Source of the DNA: Phycisphaeraceae bacterium
GTDB taxonomy: Bacteria; Planctomycetota; Phycisphaerae; Phycisphaerales; UBA1924
Length of the DNA stretch: 64,000 nt
Direction of reading: 5' to 3'
Assembly: GCA_019636615.1 (NCBI GenBank)
Contig: JAHBXF010000001.1
Span: forward strand, 744,001-808,000
The notes under the pieces were generated by a model. That model was not told the DNA's origin. It did no database searches and saw nothing but the letters and a program-made list of their open reading frames with translations. The translations under genes and the position numbers were made by a program. How positions within the stretch are numbered: the stretch's first letter is position 1; every line of letters begins with the position of its first letter. Below are positions 26,133 to 34,449 of the stretch, in pieces.

Positions 26133-27374
26133 TCAGCGGGTTTCGGGCGCAAAGAGCATCGTCACCTGCGAGCCGTAGATCGGATAGTCGATCACGCAGC
26201 GGTAGGCCCGCAGGCGGTTGCCCTCCCACCCGAGCGTGCGCACCACGGTTTCGAGCATGGCCATGCAGCGCGGCACGCGCTCGGTGCGGCAACCGGCCAA
26301 CCCCTGGCCCAGGGCGTCTACCTGTTCGTTCATGTCGTAGATGTCGCCGTCGCGCGATGGATCGTTCACGCTGGCGATGCCCTCCAGAGCCGTGTCATAG
26401 ACGCGCAGGGTGGGCGCACCCTCGGGGAACAGGTCGATGTCGGCCAGCACGTCGAAGACCAGCGTTTTCGCCGGCACCTGAACCTCGGCAAAGAAATAAG
26501 TGCGCCGCTGCGAGCCCTTGGGCAGATAGCGCGGCAGTTCGGCACGGTTGGCCTCGCAGAAGACAAGGTCTTTGGTGCCGCCCACCTGGCCGTCGTCGGC
26601 CAGGGCGTATTTCACCACGTTGTCGTAGCGTGAGACTTCGAGTTCGGGCAGCGGGGATGAACAGAACTGGGGCAGCAGCAGGCCGCGAAGGTCGTCGACG
26701 CGTGAACCCTCCAGCGACACGGGCATGCGCTCCCCGGTGGGGGTCGAGACGATGCGCCGCGTGGCGAACCTCACGGGCGCGCCGGGCCGAAGGCGCTTGA
26801 GGCCGAAGAGCCCGTTGAGCCAGACAACATCGATCATCGTGGGGATGTCGGGGTTCGGGCGCAGAAAGACGGTGGCCGTGTTGGTCTCGGCTTCGACGCC
26901 GCGCAGTTGGCTCATCGCGCGGAAAGCCGCCTGCTTGCGGCGCAGTTCAAACTCGCGCCGCGCTTCGGGGATCCAGGCGCTCAGGAGGGTTTCGAGGGTG
27001 CTCCGGTCGCCGGCGTTGCTGCGGATGAGGTCGTCGAAGGCGTCGATGGCACTGCGCGCGGCGGCGATGGCCTCGGCGGCAACACCTTGGCCCTCGGCCG
27101 CATCAACCACCCTGCGCAGCGGCGCAGGGCCGGGGAGCCGGTGCACCGCAGAAAAAGGATCGCCAGAACGGATTCCCTTGAGGAGACGGCTGGCGAGCAC
27201 TTTGTCGATACCCAGACGTTTCCCAAGCGCAACCGGGCCGATGGCGGCATCGCCGAGTTGGGCAACGAGGACCGATAATACTTCGACCAGGCGGCCACCA
27301 ATGGTGGCGATCGACTCGCTCTGCGCGGAGAGGCCGGGTTCGGGGGCTTGAGAATCCAAACGTACCCCATTCAT
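26133..27374 (-). CDS. Putative HTH-containing regulator-like protein
   Basis: 413 residues from the ATG at 27374; the frame remains open to 27506 and no ribosome binding site decides the start. Residues about 25-70 (IGPVALGKRLGIDKVLASRLLKGIRSGDP) look like a helix-turn-helix of the type in which one helix is LGKRLGID and the next VLASRLLK. The remaining ~340 residues are a large effector-like domain without family motifs I recognise. It is transcribed away from the secreted-protein gene at 27548, and a perfect palindrome lies between them. Regulation of itself or that neighbour is a reasonable guess, not shown. Confidence 0.5.
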   Translation of the reverse strand: MNGVRLDSQAPEPGLSAQSESIATIGGRLVEVLSVLVAQLGDAAIGPVALGKRLGIDKVLASRLLKGIRSGDPFSAVHRLPGPAPLRRVVDAAEGQGVAAEAIAAARSAIDAFDDLIRSNAGDRSTLETLLSAWIPEARREFELRRKQAAFRAMSQLRGVEAETNTATVFLRPNPDIPTMIDVVWLNGLFGLKRLRPGAPVRFATRRIVSTPTGERMPVSLEGSRVDDLRGLLLPQFCSSPLPELEVSRYDNVVKYALADDGQVGGTKDLVFCEANRAELPRYLPKGSQRRTYFFAEVQVPAKTLVFDVLADIDLFPEGAPTLRVYDTALEGIASVNDPSRDGDIYDMNEQVDALGQGLAGCRTERVPRCMAMLETVVRTLGWEGNRLRAYRCVIDYPIYGSQVTMLFAPETR

Positions 27375-27456
27375 CGTGTTGTTGCGGCCTGTATAGATAG
27401 TCAGATTTCCGGGCACGTGAACCTCCGTTGCGGAGTTGTACGCAGAGATGAAATTT

Positions 27457-27473
27457 GAGTTTCCGGGAAACTC
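27457..27473. promoter_or_regulatory. Perfect 17-bp palindrome, candidate operator
   Basis: GAGTTTCC-G-GGAAACTC is a perfect inverted repeat with a single central base. It lies about 85 bases upstream of both divergent starts (27374 minus, 27548 plus). A related half-site, GATTTCCGGG, occurs near 27403. Size and symmetry suit a dimeric DNA-binding protein. It overlaps coding sequence only if the minus gene starts further upstream. Confidence 0.5.
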
Positions 27474-27547
27474 TGGATATCCTTTTGCGAATGATGATCT
27501 GCCCACAGGGTGGCGTAGGGGCGAGGTTCACATTCAGGAGGCAAGAC

Positions 27548-28390
27548 ATGAAGAAGCAGTGCTTGGGAAGTGCTCTGACAGCGTTGGCCCTGATGGCCGG
27601 GGTGGCGGCGGGGCAGGATACGACCGTGACCTTCGACAACGGCACCGAGGGGTGGTCGATCAGCGGTCGGGACCAGATCATTCCGTGGGACGGCAACCCC
27701 GGCTCGAACATGTGGGGCGAACTGATCGATGTTTTCGGCGCGGACATCCGCAACGACTCGCACCGCGACTTCATCGGCGATCTGACCCAGCGCGGGCCAT
27801 TCACCCTGAGCATCGACATCAAGGTGAACTCGATCACCTTCTGGGGCAGCGAGGTGCCGCGCGACCTGGTGGTGGAACTGCGCAGTTTCACGCCCGACGG
27901 GCCGTACCCGTGGGTGAGCGTGTTCTATCCGCTGGGCACGCTGACCAGCGAGCGCGGGGGGTGGATCCGCTACGGCGTTCACATCGCGGACCCGAACTCG
28001 GCGGCGTTGCCGGCGGGGTGGGGCGGCACGGGCGATGAAGACCCCGAGACCTTCGAGCCGCGCCTGCCGCCTGACCGCACCTTCGCCAGTGTGCTGGCGT
28101 CGGTGGACGAGATCGCGTTCACGACGTTTGTGCCCGGGTGGTTCTTCGGGTTCACGAACTTCGACATTCAGATTGACAACGTTCACATCGGCGCCGGGCT
28201 CGGCCGCCTGTGCGGCGCGTGCGTGGCCGACTACAACAACGACGGCGGCGTGGACGGCCAGGATGTCGAAGCCTTCTTCCTCGACTGGCAGGACTCGGCC
28301 GAGTGCGCGGACGCGAACGAGGACGGGGGCATCGACGGCGCGGACGTTGAAACCTTCTTCCGTGCATGGGAAGACGGCGGCTGCGGCTGA
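27548..28390 (+). CDS. Secreted protein with dockerin-like tail
   Basis: 280 residues from the ATG at 27548, preceded by AGGAGG at good spacing. A Sec signal peptide (MKKQCLGSALTALALMAGVAAG) leads to a ~190-residue beta-rich domain (TFDNGTEGWSISG ... NFDIQIDNVHIG) resembling carbohydrate-binding jelly-roll modules. The C-terminus has two dockerin-like Ca loops (DYNNDGGVDGQDVEAFF, DANEDGGIDGADVETFF) with a Cys before and at the end. The same tail closes the genes at 29-3469 and 28590-30920. A strong terminator follows. Substrate unknown. Confidence 0.8.
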   Translation: MKKQCLGSALTALALMAGVAAGQDTTVTFDNGTEGWSISGRDQIIPWDGNPGSNMWGELIDVFGADIRNDSHRDFIGDLTQRGPFTLSIDIKVNSITFWGSEVPRDLVVELRSFTPDGPYPWVSVFYPLGTLTSERGGWIRYGVHIADPNSAALPAGWGGTGDEDPETFEPRLPPDRTFASVLASVDEIAFTTFVPGWFFGFTNFDIQIDNVHIGAGLGRLCGACVADYNNDGGVDGQDVEAFFLDWQDSAECADANEDGGIDGADVETFFRAWEDGGCG

Positions 28391-28457
28391 GGCCCCCGCC
28401 GACACGGCACATCATCATTCACCCCTCCGGGCACGACGGCAGCACGTCGCTCGGAAG

Positions 28458-28496
28458 ACGGGGGCGCACTTGTCGGCGCCCCCGTTGTTTTTTTTG
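28458..28496 (+). terminator. Rho-independent terminator
   Basis: A perfect 10-bp stem, ACGGGGGCGC (28458-28467) and GCGCCCCCGT (28476-28485), with an 8-base loop, is followed by TG and a run of eight T. It ends transcription of the secreted-protein gene before the convergent carboxypeptidase gene. Confidence 0.9.
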
Positions 28497-28589
28497 AAAC
28501 ACCAGGGCCGGGCATCGCCCGCATGTGGCCGCACCCTTCCCGGCGCGGCGTGCGCACCGGGCGTTGTTGAGACGCGGGTGGCAGGTCGC

Positions 28590-30920
28590 TCAGCCGCCGC
28601 GCTCCCAGGCGATGAAGAACTCTTCGACGTCGGCCCCGTCCACACCGCCGTCTTCGTTGAAATCTCCGAGTGGTTCGCCCGCCTGCCACGCGAGGAAGAA
28701 GACCTCGACATCGGCCCCGTCCACACCGCCGTCGCGGTTGACATCGCCGCTGCGCAGGCAGCCGAAGATGTTGAGTTCCACCTCGTCGATGGCGGCCTCC
28801 ACGATGGAGCCGGCACCGAAATCGCTGGCGACGAACCGCAGTTTCATCGCGTTGCTGGGCTGCACAAAGTCTTCGACGCGGAACGACCTGTAGACCCAGC
28901 GGCCCGCGTTCTCGCCGGTTTGTTCCAGGGTGGTCCACGTTTGTCCGTCGTCGTTGCTGATGAGCACCAGGAAGGTGTCGGCGTTGGGGCTTGAGCCGGT
29001 GTTGTTGCTGTACCAGCGCCAGTAAGAAACACGGGTCTCGCTGACGCGCGTGGCTGGGGGCGGCAGCGCGGCGAAGGCGGGGCTTGTGAGCGTCGTCGCG
29101 CCGTCGTCGACATCAAACTCCCCCAGACTGCTGCCGGCGCGCCCGTCGGTGACGAAGCAGAACTGCCCGCCCTCTGTGACATCGCCGCCCGGCTGCGCGG
29201 CGGTGGCCTGAGGGATGGCACGCTCCCAGATGCCGCGCGTGGCGGTGTCGGTGGGATGGCCCACGACCCAGCCGCGGTCTGATTCCATGTCGTCATGGAA
29301 GGTCTGGAAGACGGTTTCGATGGGGATGGAGAAGGCGCCGTCTGCCGAGGGGTACCAGGTGCGGCGGCCGTCGGTGGTGTCGGCGGAGAAACGCAACTCG
29401 ATGGCGCTGCCGCAATCGCCCGCCGGGAGGGGCGCGGCGAAGGTCGCGGCGAACTCACCGACGGCCTGCGCGGGCACGAAGGAATCATCCGTGCCGGCAC
29501 GGGCGTAGATGGTGACGGAGTGCTGATCGAGTGTTGCCGCGGCGGCGGTGCGCACGGCGACGCGGATGACGCCGGGCTCGTTGGCCTGCGCCCGCTGCGG
29601 GAGGCCCAGCGGCAGCGAGAACTGAAGGGGCAGCGCGCTGAACTCGCAGAGGTCGAGGACGGCGGCGAAGGCCTCTTCACAGTTGGGGATGATCTGCTCG
29701 GGGGGAAGGACAAAGCCGAACTGGCCGGTATCGCGGAGTTCGTACGTCCAGGAGAGGACGCCGCGCTCGCCGTAGACCCAGTCGGGGATGACGCCCGAGG
29801 CGGGGTAGATGGTGGTGTAGCCGGGCCCGCCGACGTAGACCTTGCCGTGAACATCGAAGATGGACCGGGCCATCATGTCGTTGAGGTCGGCGAAGAGGGG
29901 TTCATCGGGGCACAGCGTGCTGGTGTAACCCCAGGGAGAGAGGATGAGTTGGGAGTAGGAGTGGAAGTCGATGTGCGACACAAGGCGTGGCAGCGAGATG
30001 ATGAAGTCGCGCAGCACCTGAGTTTCGGGCTCTGAGAAGGGGCCCGTGCCGCGGTAGGTCTGGTTGTTCGTGTTCGTGCTCGCGCCCTCGCCCCCCCACT
30101 GATACCCCCAGTTGCGGTTGAGATCGACGCCGAAGGTGTTGTTGCCGTTGTTGCGGCGGTTCTTGCGCCACAGGCGGTTGTTGGGCAGCCACGAGAACTC
30201 GTATCCGTCGGCGTTGACGACCGGGATGATGACGATCTCGATGGAATCAAGAATGGCCGTGATGCGGGGGTCTTCGCCGTAGTTCTGGATGAACTGCTGG
30301 GCGATGTACATGTTCATCGGCGGGGTGATCCACTCGCGGGCGTGCTGCGCGCCGTTGAAGAGCACCTGGGGGCGTGCGGCGCGCGGGTTGCCGGGAAGAT
30401 CGGGGCCCGTGAGCCGGATGCCCTTCATGGCGCGGCCTTCGAGCGTTTGCCCCGCGACGAAGGTGGATGCCAGGTCTGGGCGCAGGCCGGCAAGGTGATC
30501 CAGCCGCGCGTGGATCTCGGTGAGGGGGTGGTACTGCGTGAACCACTCGTCCCCGCGCGGGCGGAACGGGGGCGCGGCACGCTCCCGCTCGATCAGGGCC
30601 TGAACGTCGGGGATGAGAACTCGCAAGGGCAGGCCCTGCTGCGCGGCCCATTCTTCCAGCGCGTTGACCTTGTCGGGTGAGACCTGGAGATCGAGCGGGC
30701 CAACGCCGGGGCGGCAGTTCCACACATCGTCTGCCAGGGACATGCCCTGAAGGAGTGTCTGCTGCGAGTTGACCTCGACGCGGTAGACGCGGTGGCCGGC
30801 GAAGGCGCTGGCGGGTTTCGCGTCGTGCTGCTGGGCGAAGGCGGCGCCGGCGCAGAAGAGAAGAGAGATCGCGCACACGTTGATCATGCCGGTGCGATGG
30901 CGGTGTGGGGGAAGGTGCAT
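28590..30920 (-). CDS. Secreted M14 zinc carboxypeptidase with dockerin-like tail
   Basis: 776 residues; the ATG at 30920 has GGAG seven bases upstream. A signal peptide ends near residue 29, followed by a propeptide region. The M14 catalytic domain spans about 125-430. Zinc ligands are His193 and Glu196 (HAREW) and His320 (HIDFHSYSQ); substrate-binding Asn-Arg is in VDLNRNW; Tyr383 is in DWVYG and catalytic Glu394 in WTYELRD. A beta-sandwich region follows, with a MAM/immune-inhibitor-like segment (SYWRWYSNNTG). Two dockerin-like repeats (DVNRDGGVDGADVEVFF, DFNEDGGVDGADVEEFF) end the protein. It trims C-terminal residues from extracellular peptides. Confidence 0.9.
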   Translation of the reverse strand: MHLPPHRHRTGMINVCAISLLFCAGAAFAQQHDAKPASAFAGHRVYRVEVNSQQTLLQGMSLADDVWNCRPGVGPLDLQVSPDKVNALEEWAAQQGLPLRVLIPDVQALIERERAAPPFRPRGDEWFTQYHPLTEIHARLDHLAGLRPDLASTFVAGQTLEGRAMKGIRLTGPDLPGNPRAARPQVLFNGAQHAREWITPPMNMYIAQQFIQNYGEDPRITAILDSIEIVIIPVVNADGYEFSWLPNNRLWRKNRRNNGNNTFGVDLNRNWGYQWGGEGASTNTNNQTYRGTGPFSEPETQVLRDFIISLPRLVSHIDFHSYSQLILSPWGYTSTLCPDEPLFADLNDMMARSIFDVHGKVYVGGPGYTTIYPASGVIPDWVYGERGVLSWTYELRDTGQFGFVLPPEQIIPNCEEAFAAVLDLCEFSALPLQFSLPLGLPQRAQANEPGVIRVAVRTAAAATLDQHSVTIYARAGTDDSFVPAQAVGEFAATFAAPLPAGDCGSAIELRFSADTTDGRRTWYPSADGAFSIPIETVFQTFHDDMESDRGWVVGHPTDTATRGIWERAIPQATAAQPGGDVTEGGQFCFVTDGRAGSSLGEFDVDDGATTLTSPAFAALPPPATRVSETRVSYWRWYSNNTGSSPNADTFLVLISNDDGQTWTTLEQTGENAGRWVYRSFRVEDFVQPSNAMKLRFVASDFGAGSIVEAAIDEVELNIFGCLRSGDVNRDGGVDGADVEVFFLAWQAGEPLGDFNEDGGVDGADVEEFFIAWERGG

Positions 30921-31271
30921 GGCGTGCTCCGGCGTGCTCTCGGCTGCTGGGTGAAAGGGGGTCGGGTGGGGCGTGTTTCCAGCATACCGGATTTGGGGGG
31001 CTGTGCCAAGAGAAAAAAGGGTGCAACGGGCGAGATTCGGGACGAAAACAACGCGCGCCTCGGGGGGAGCCCGCCCGGGGGGGTGTTGAGATGGGCGGTG
31101 TGTGCGGTTTCGAGGGGGTGTGCCGGTTGTGCGGGACTGGGGAAGAGAGGGGATTGGGCAACGCGGGTGAGGGTGGCCGGCCCGATGGCCGATGGAGGAG
31201 GCGAGACTCTCGGGCGCGCGGCGTGGCCGGCCGGCGGGAGTCGCGCGACATCAGCCGGAGGGCGTCACAGC
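30921..31271. other. Divergent intergenic region before the pilus operon
   Basis: About 350 bases between the carboxypeptidase gene and pilT. An open plus-strand frame runs through it into pilT but is Gly/Arg-rich and lacks similarity, so pilT is started at 31272. Promoters for both genes must be here. A purine-rich tract (AGAGAAAAAAGGG) at about 31010-31022 is the only non-GC-rich element. Confidence 0.5.
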
Positions 31272-32327
31272 ATGGACCTGGTGCAAATTCTCAAAGCGGC
31301 GTACGAGGCCGGCGCGTCGGATATTCACCTGGTGGCGGGCCAGCCGCCGGTGGTGCGTGTGAACCAGGTGATCTCGCCGATCGAGTTCCCGGTGATCACG
31401 AAAGAGACGGCGCGCGCCTTCTTCGAGCAGATGGCCGGGCCCGAGACGGTGCAGACGTTCGACCGGCAGAAAGACGCGGACTTCTCGTACCAGGTGGAGG
31501 GGCTTGCCCGCTACCGCGTGAACGCCCACATGCAGGGCGGTCGGGTGGCGATGGCGATGCGCATGATCAAGAGCAAGGTGCCGCCGCTGTCGGCGCTGAG
31601 CCTGCCGGAGGTCATCCAGCGGCTGACGTACCTGCCACGCGGGCTGGTGCTGGTGACGGGCGACACGGGCTCGGGCAAGAGCACGACGCTGGCGGCGATG
31701 ATCGAGGCGATGAACCAGCGGTACAAGAAGCACATCATCACGCTGGAAGACCCGGTGGAATACCGGTTCGAGAGCAAGGAGTGCCTGATCGAGCAGCGTG
31801 AACTGGGGCAGGACATGCCGACGTTCGCCTCGGGCCTGAAGCACGCGCTGCGTCAAGACCCGGACATCATCCTGGTGGGCGAAATGCGCGATCTTGAGAC
31901 GACGGCGCTGGCGATCAGCGCCGCCGAGACGGGGCACCTGGTGCTGAGCACGCTGCACACGGTGAACGCGAGCCAGACGGTGGAGCGCATCATCGACATG
32001 TACCCGGCGGGCCAGCAGAACCAGATCAGATCGATGCTGAGCAACACGCTGCAGGCGGTGCTGAGCCAGACGCTCTTCAGCCGCATCGACCGTGCGGGCA
32101 TGGTGCCGGCGGTGGAGGTGCTGCTGTGCACGCCGGCGGTGCGGAACCTGATCCGCGAGAACCGCACGTTCGAAATTCCCAACGTGATCGAGACGAACCG
32201 CATGCTGGGCATGTGCAGCCTGGACAGCAGCATCGCGGAGTTGTACTTCAACGGGTACATCAGCCGCGACGACGCGATCGCGCAGTCGTCGTTCCCCGAC
32301 AAACTCGAGAAGCAACTGGCGGCGTGA
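31272..32327 (+). CDS. pilT: PilT type IV pilus retraction ATPase
   Basis: 351 residues, the normal PilT length, from the ATG at 31272. Walker A is GDTGSGKST (residues 130-138), the Asp box includes TLEDPVEY, Walker B is IILVGEMRDLET, and the His box is GHLVLSTLHT. The PilT-specific AIRNLIRE motif is present as AVRNLIREN, which separates it from PilB/GspE. PilT powers pilus disassembly and twitching at the inner-membrane platform. It heads an operon with pilC and pseudopilin genes. No pilB is in the window. Confidence 0.95.
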   Translation: MDLVQILKAAYEAGASDIHLVAGQPPVVRVNQVISPIEFPVITKETARAFFEQMAGPETVQTFDRQKDADFSYQVEGLARYRVNAHMQGGRVAMAMRMIKSKVPPLSALSLPEVIQRLTYLPRGLVLVTGDTGSGKSTTLAAMIEAMNQRYKKHIITLEDPVEYRFESKECLIEQRELGQDMPTFASGLKHALRQDPDIILVGEMRDLETTALAISAAETGHLVLSTLHTVNASQTVERIIDMYPAGQQNQIRSMLSNTLQAVLSQTLFSRIDRAGMVPAVEVLLCTPAVRNLIRENRTFEIPNVIETNRMLGMCSLDSSIAELYFNGYISRDDAIAQSSFPDKLEKQLAA

Positions 32328-32384
32328 GCGTGTGTGCGCGTGAGTGTGCGTGAGAGTCGGGGCGGGAAGACCACCGGGTGAAGC

Positions 32385-33611
32385 ATGCCGAACTATCGCT
32401 ATCAGATCAGAACGTCGGGCGGGCAGGTGCAGAACGGGGTGATCGCCGCGGACACGGTGGCAACCGCGGCGGCGATCCTGCGCAACCAGGGGGCGCACGT
32501 TCTCTCGCTGGCGGCGCAGGCGTCGGGCACGGGCGAGACAAGCCTGATGGCCAGGTTCCGCGACATGAACGCGGGCAAGCCCACGCAGAAGCACGTGCTC
32601 GACTTCACCACGCAGTTGGCGGTGATGATGCGCGCGGGCATCAGCCTTCGCGCGGCGCTCGAGGGCATCGGCGACCAGACAGAGCACCCGGGGTTCCGCA
32701 AGATCATCAACCAGTTGCGGACCGATGTCGAGAGCGGGCAGACGTTCTCTTCGGCCCTGGCCAAACACCCAAAACTCTTCAACCCGCTGTACCTGAACAT
32801 GGTGCGGGCCAGCGAGATGTCCGGCGGCTTCAGCAGCATGCTCGACCGCATCGCGGGGTATATCGCCCAGCAGTTGGAGACGCGCAAGATGGTGGTGGGC
32901 GCGGCGATCTACCCGGTGATCATCGGCACGCTGGCCGTGGGCGTGACGGTCTTCCTGCTCACGTTCGTGCTGCCCAAGTTCGCGGGGGTCTTCCAGGGCA
33001 AGGAGGACGTGCTGCCGTGGGCGACCAAGTTCCTCATGGGGCTCTCGGCGTTCATGGTGCAGAACTGGTACATCCTGCTGGGCGGCCTGCTGGCGCTGCT
33101 CGGGTGCGGGTACGCCTTCATCAAGACCGAGGTGGGCGCCTTCTGGGTGGACAAGATGAAACTCTCGGTGCCCATCGTCAGGAGCATGTTCCGTTCGCTC
33201 TACATCAGCCGTTCGATGCAGACGATGGGGCAACTCATCAACGCGGGCGTGCCGATGCTCGACACGCTTTCGATCACGGGCGACATCTCGGGCAACCAGA
33301 TCTTCAAGGGCCTGTGGCGGCGCGTGCACACGAGCGTGAAGCAGGGCCGGAAGATCGGCGACCCGCTGCGCCAGGACAAGATCCTGCCCACGGCGGTGGT
33401 GCAGATGATCTCGGCGGGCGAAGAGTCCGGTAAACTCGGCGAGGTGCTCGACGAGGTGTCGACCTTCTACTCGAAGCAACTCAAGGACAACATCAAGACG
33501 GTTACCGGAATGATCGAGCCCATCATGATCCTCCTGATGGGCACAGTCGTCGGCTTCATCGCGATGGCGATCATCCTTCCCATCTTCAAGATGAGCCAGA
33601 TCGTGAAATGA
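32385..33611 (+). CDS. pilC: PilC/GspF-type inner-membrane platform protein
   Basis: 408 residues. Two repeated T2SSF domains are visible: DFTTQLAVMMRAGISLRAALEGI and SRSMQTMGQLINAGVPMLDTLSI, each followed by a helical hairpin. Three membrane helices are present, including MVVGAAIYPVIIGTLAVGVTVFLLTFVLP and the C-terminal IMILLMGTVVGFIAMAIILPIF. PilC is the rotor-like platform that links the ATPases to pilin handling. It begins 57 bp after pilT; its TGA overlaps an ATG of the frame that continues into the pseudopilin gene. Confidence 0.93.
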   Translation: MPNYRYQIRTSGGQVQNGVIAADTVATAAAILRNQGAHVLSLAAQASGTGETSLMARFRDMNAGKPTQKHVLDFTTQLAVMMRAGISLRAALEGIGDQTEHPGFRKIINQLRTDVESGQTFSSALAKHPKLFNPLYLNMVRASEMSGGFSSMLDRIAGYIAQQLETRKMVVGAAIYPVIIGTLAVGVTVFLLTFVLPKFAGVFQGKEDVLPWATKFLMGLSAFMVQNWYILLGGLLALLGCGYAFIKTEVGAFWVDKMKLSVPIVRSMFRSLYISRSMQTMGQLINAGVPMLDTLSITGDISGNQIFKGLWRRVHTSVKQGRKIGDPLRQDKILPTAVVQMISAGEESGKLGEVLDEVSTFYSKQLKDNIKTVTGMIEPIMILLMGTVVGFIAMAIILPIFKMSQIVK

Positions 33612-33697
33612 CCGATGCGCTCCCCGGGGGCGGGGGGTTGGGCCGGCCCGGCGTGGGGGGCCCGGCGGGGTGTGGCATGGCGAAGGAGACGGCACCG

Positions 33698-34381
33698 ATG
33701 GATACCGCGGCGACGCGAACTGTGAGACGGCGGCACGCACCGCGGCGCGCTTTCACGCTGCTCGAGAGCATGCTCGCGCTGCTCATCATCGGGGTGGGCG
33801 TGCTGGCCTTTGTCGAGGCGCAGACTTCATTCACGCACAGCAACAACTGGTCGAGCCACGCGGCGACGGGCATGCTGCTGGCCAACGAGGTGCGAGAGAT
33901 GACGAGGCGCTTCCCGCGGCACGACCCGGTGACGGGCCTCTCGCTGGGAACGGCGCCGGGGGGCGGCCAGGTTGTCACCGGCTGGGGACGCGAGCCGGGT
34001 GAAACCACGGTCTATGACTTTGATGACCTTGACGACCTTGACGGCGTGACCTTCGGCATGGGGGGCAACTTCCCCGGGCCCGTCGATGCGCAGGGCAACC
34101 TGCTTCAACGCGTCGACGACCAGGGCATGCCCGTGCTCGATGGCGAGGGGAACCCCGTCGCGCTCGAAGGCTGGCGCCAGCGCGTGCTGGTGACGAAGGT
34201 TGATCCGTACAACTTCAGCACGGCGCGCGGCCCGGCGTATGAGCAGGTGGCGTCGGGGCTCATCCCCGCCATTCGCGTTGATCAGTTCCCGCTCCGCGTC
34301 ACCGTGATCGTCGAGTATCAGGGCCTCTCGGACACGCGGCCGGAGGAGATCACCCGGCTGACGTGGATCGTGCCGCCCTGA
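33698..34381 (+). CDS. Type IV pilin-like protein (PilV/GspI-like)
   Basis: 227 residues from the ATG at 33698, chosen because AAGGAG lies nine bases upstream; ATG 33677 and the ATG overlapping the pilC stop are alternatives. A basic leader (RRRHAPRRA) precedes the prepilin motif FTLLESMLALLIIGVGVLAF with the conserved Glu5. The residue before the cleavage site is Ala rather than the usual Gly. The rest is a polar globular domain with an acidic stretch (DFDDLDDLDGV). Probably a minor pilin that primes pilus or pseudopilus assembly. Confidence 0.8.
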   Translation: MDTAATRTVRRRHAPRRAFTLLESMLALLIIGVGVLAFVEAQTSFTHSNNWSSHAATGMLLANEVREMTRRFPRHDPVTGLSLGTAPGGGQVVTGWGREPGETTVYDFDDLDDLDGVTFGMGGNFPGPVDAQGNLLQRVDDQGMPVLDGEGNPVALEGWRQRVLVTKVDPYNFSTARGPAYEQVASGLIPAIRVDQFPLRVTVIVEYQGLSDTRPEEITRLTWIVPP

Positions 34382-34449
34382 TGGTCAATGACCGCTCGCG
34401 CGTGCGTGGGGGGATCGAGGGTTGAGGGATTGCCAACGAGAGGCAGCGA

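Noticed and set aside
30792..31271. An N-terminal extension of pilT by 160 codons
   Set aside because: Canonical PilT begins at 31272 and gives the usual length; the extension is Gly/Arg-rich and partly antisense to the carboxypeptidase gene.
31251..33740. An 829-codon minus-strand open frame
   Set aside because: It mirrors pilT and pilC, has a His/Arg-rich composition, and shows no domain features.
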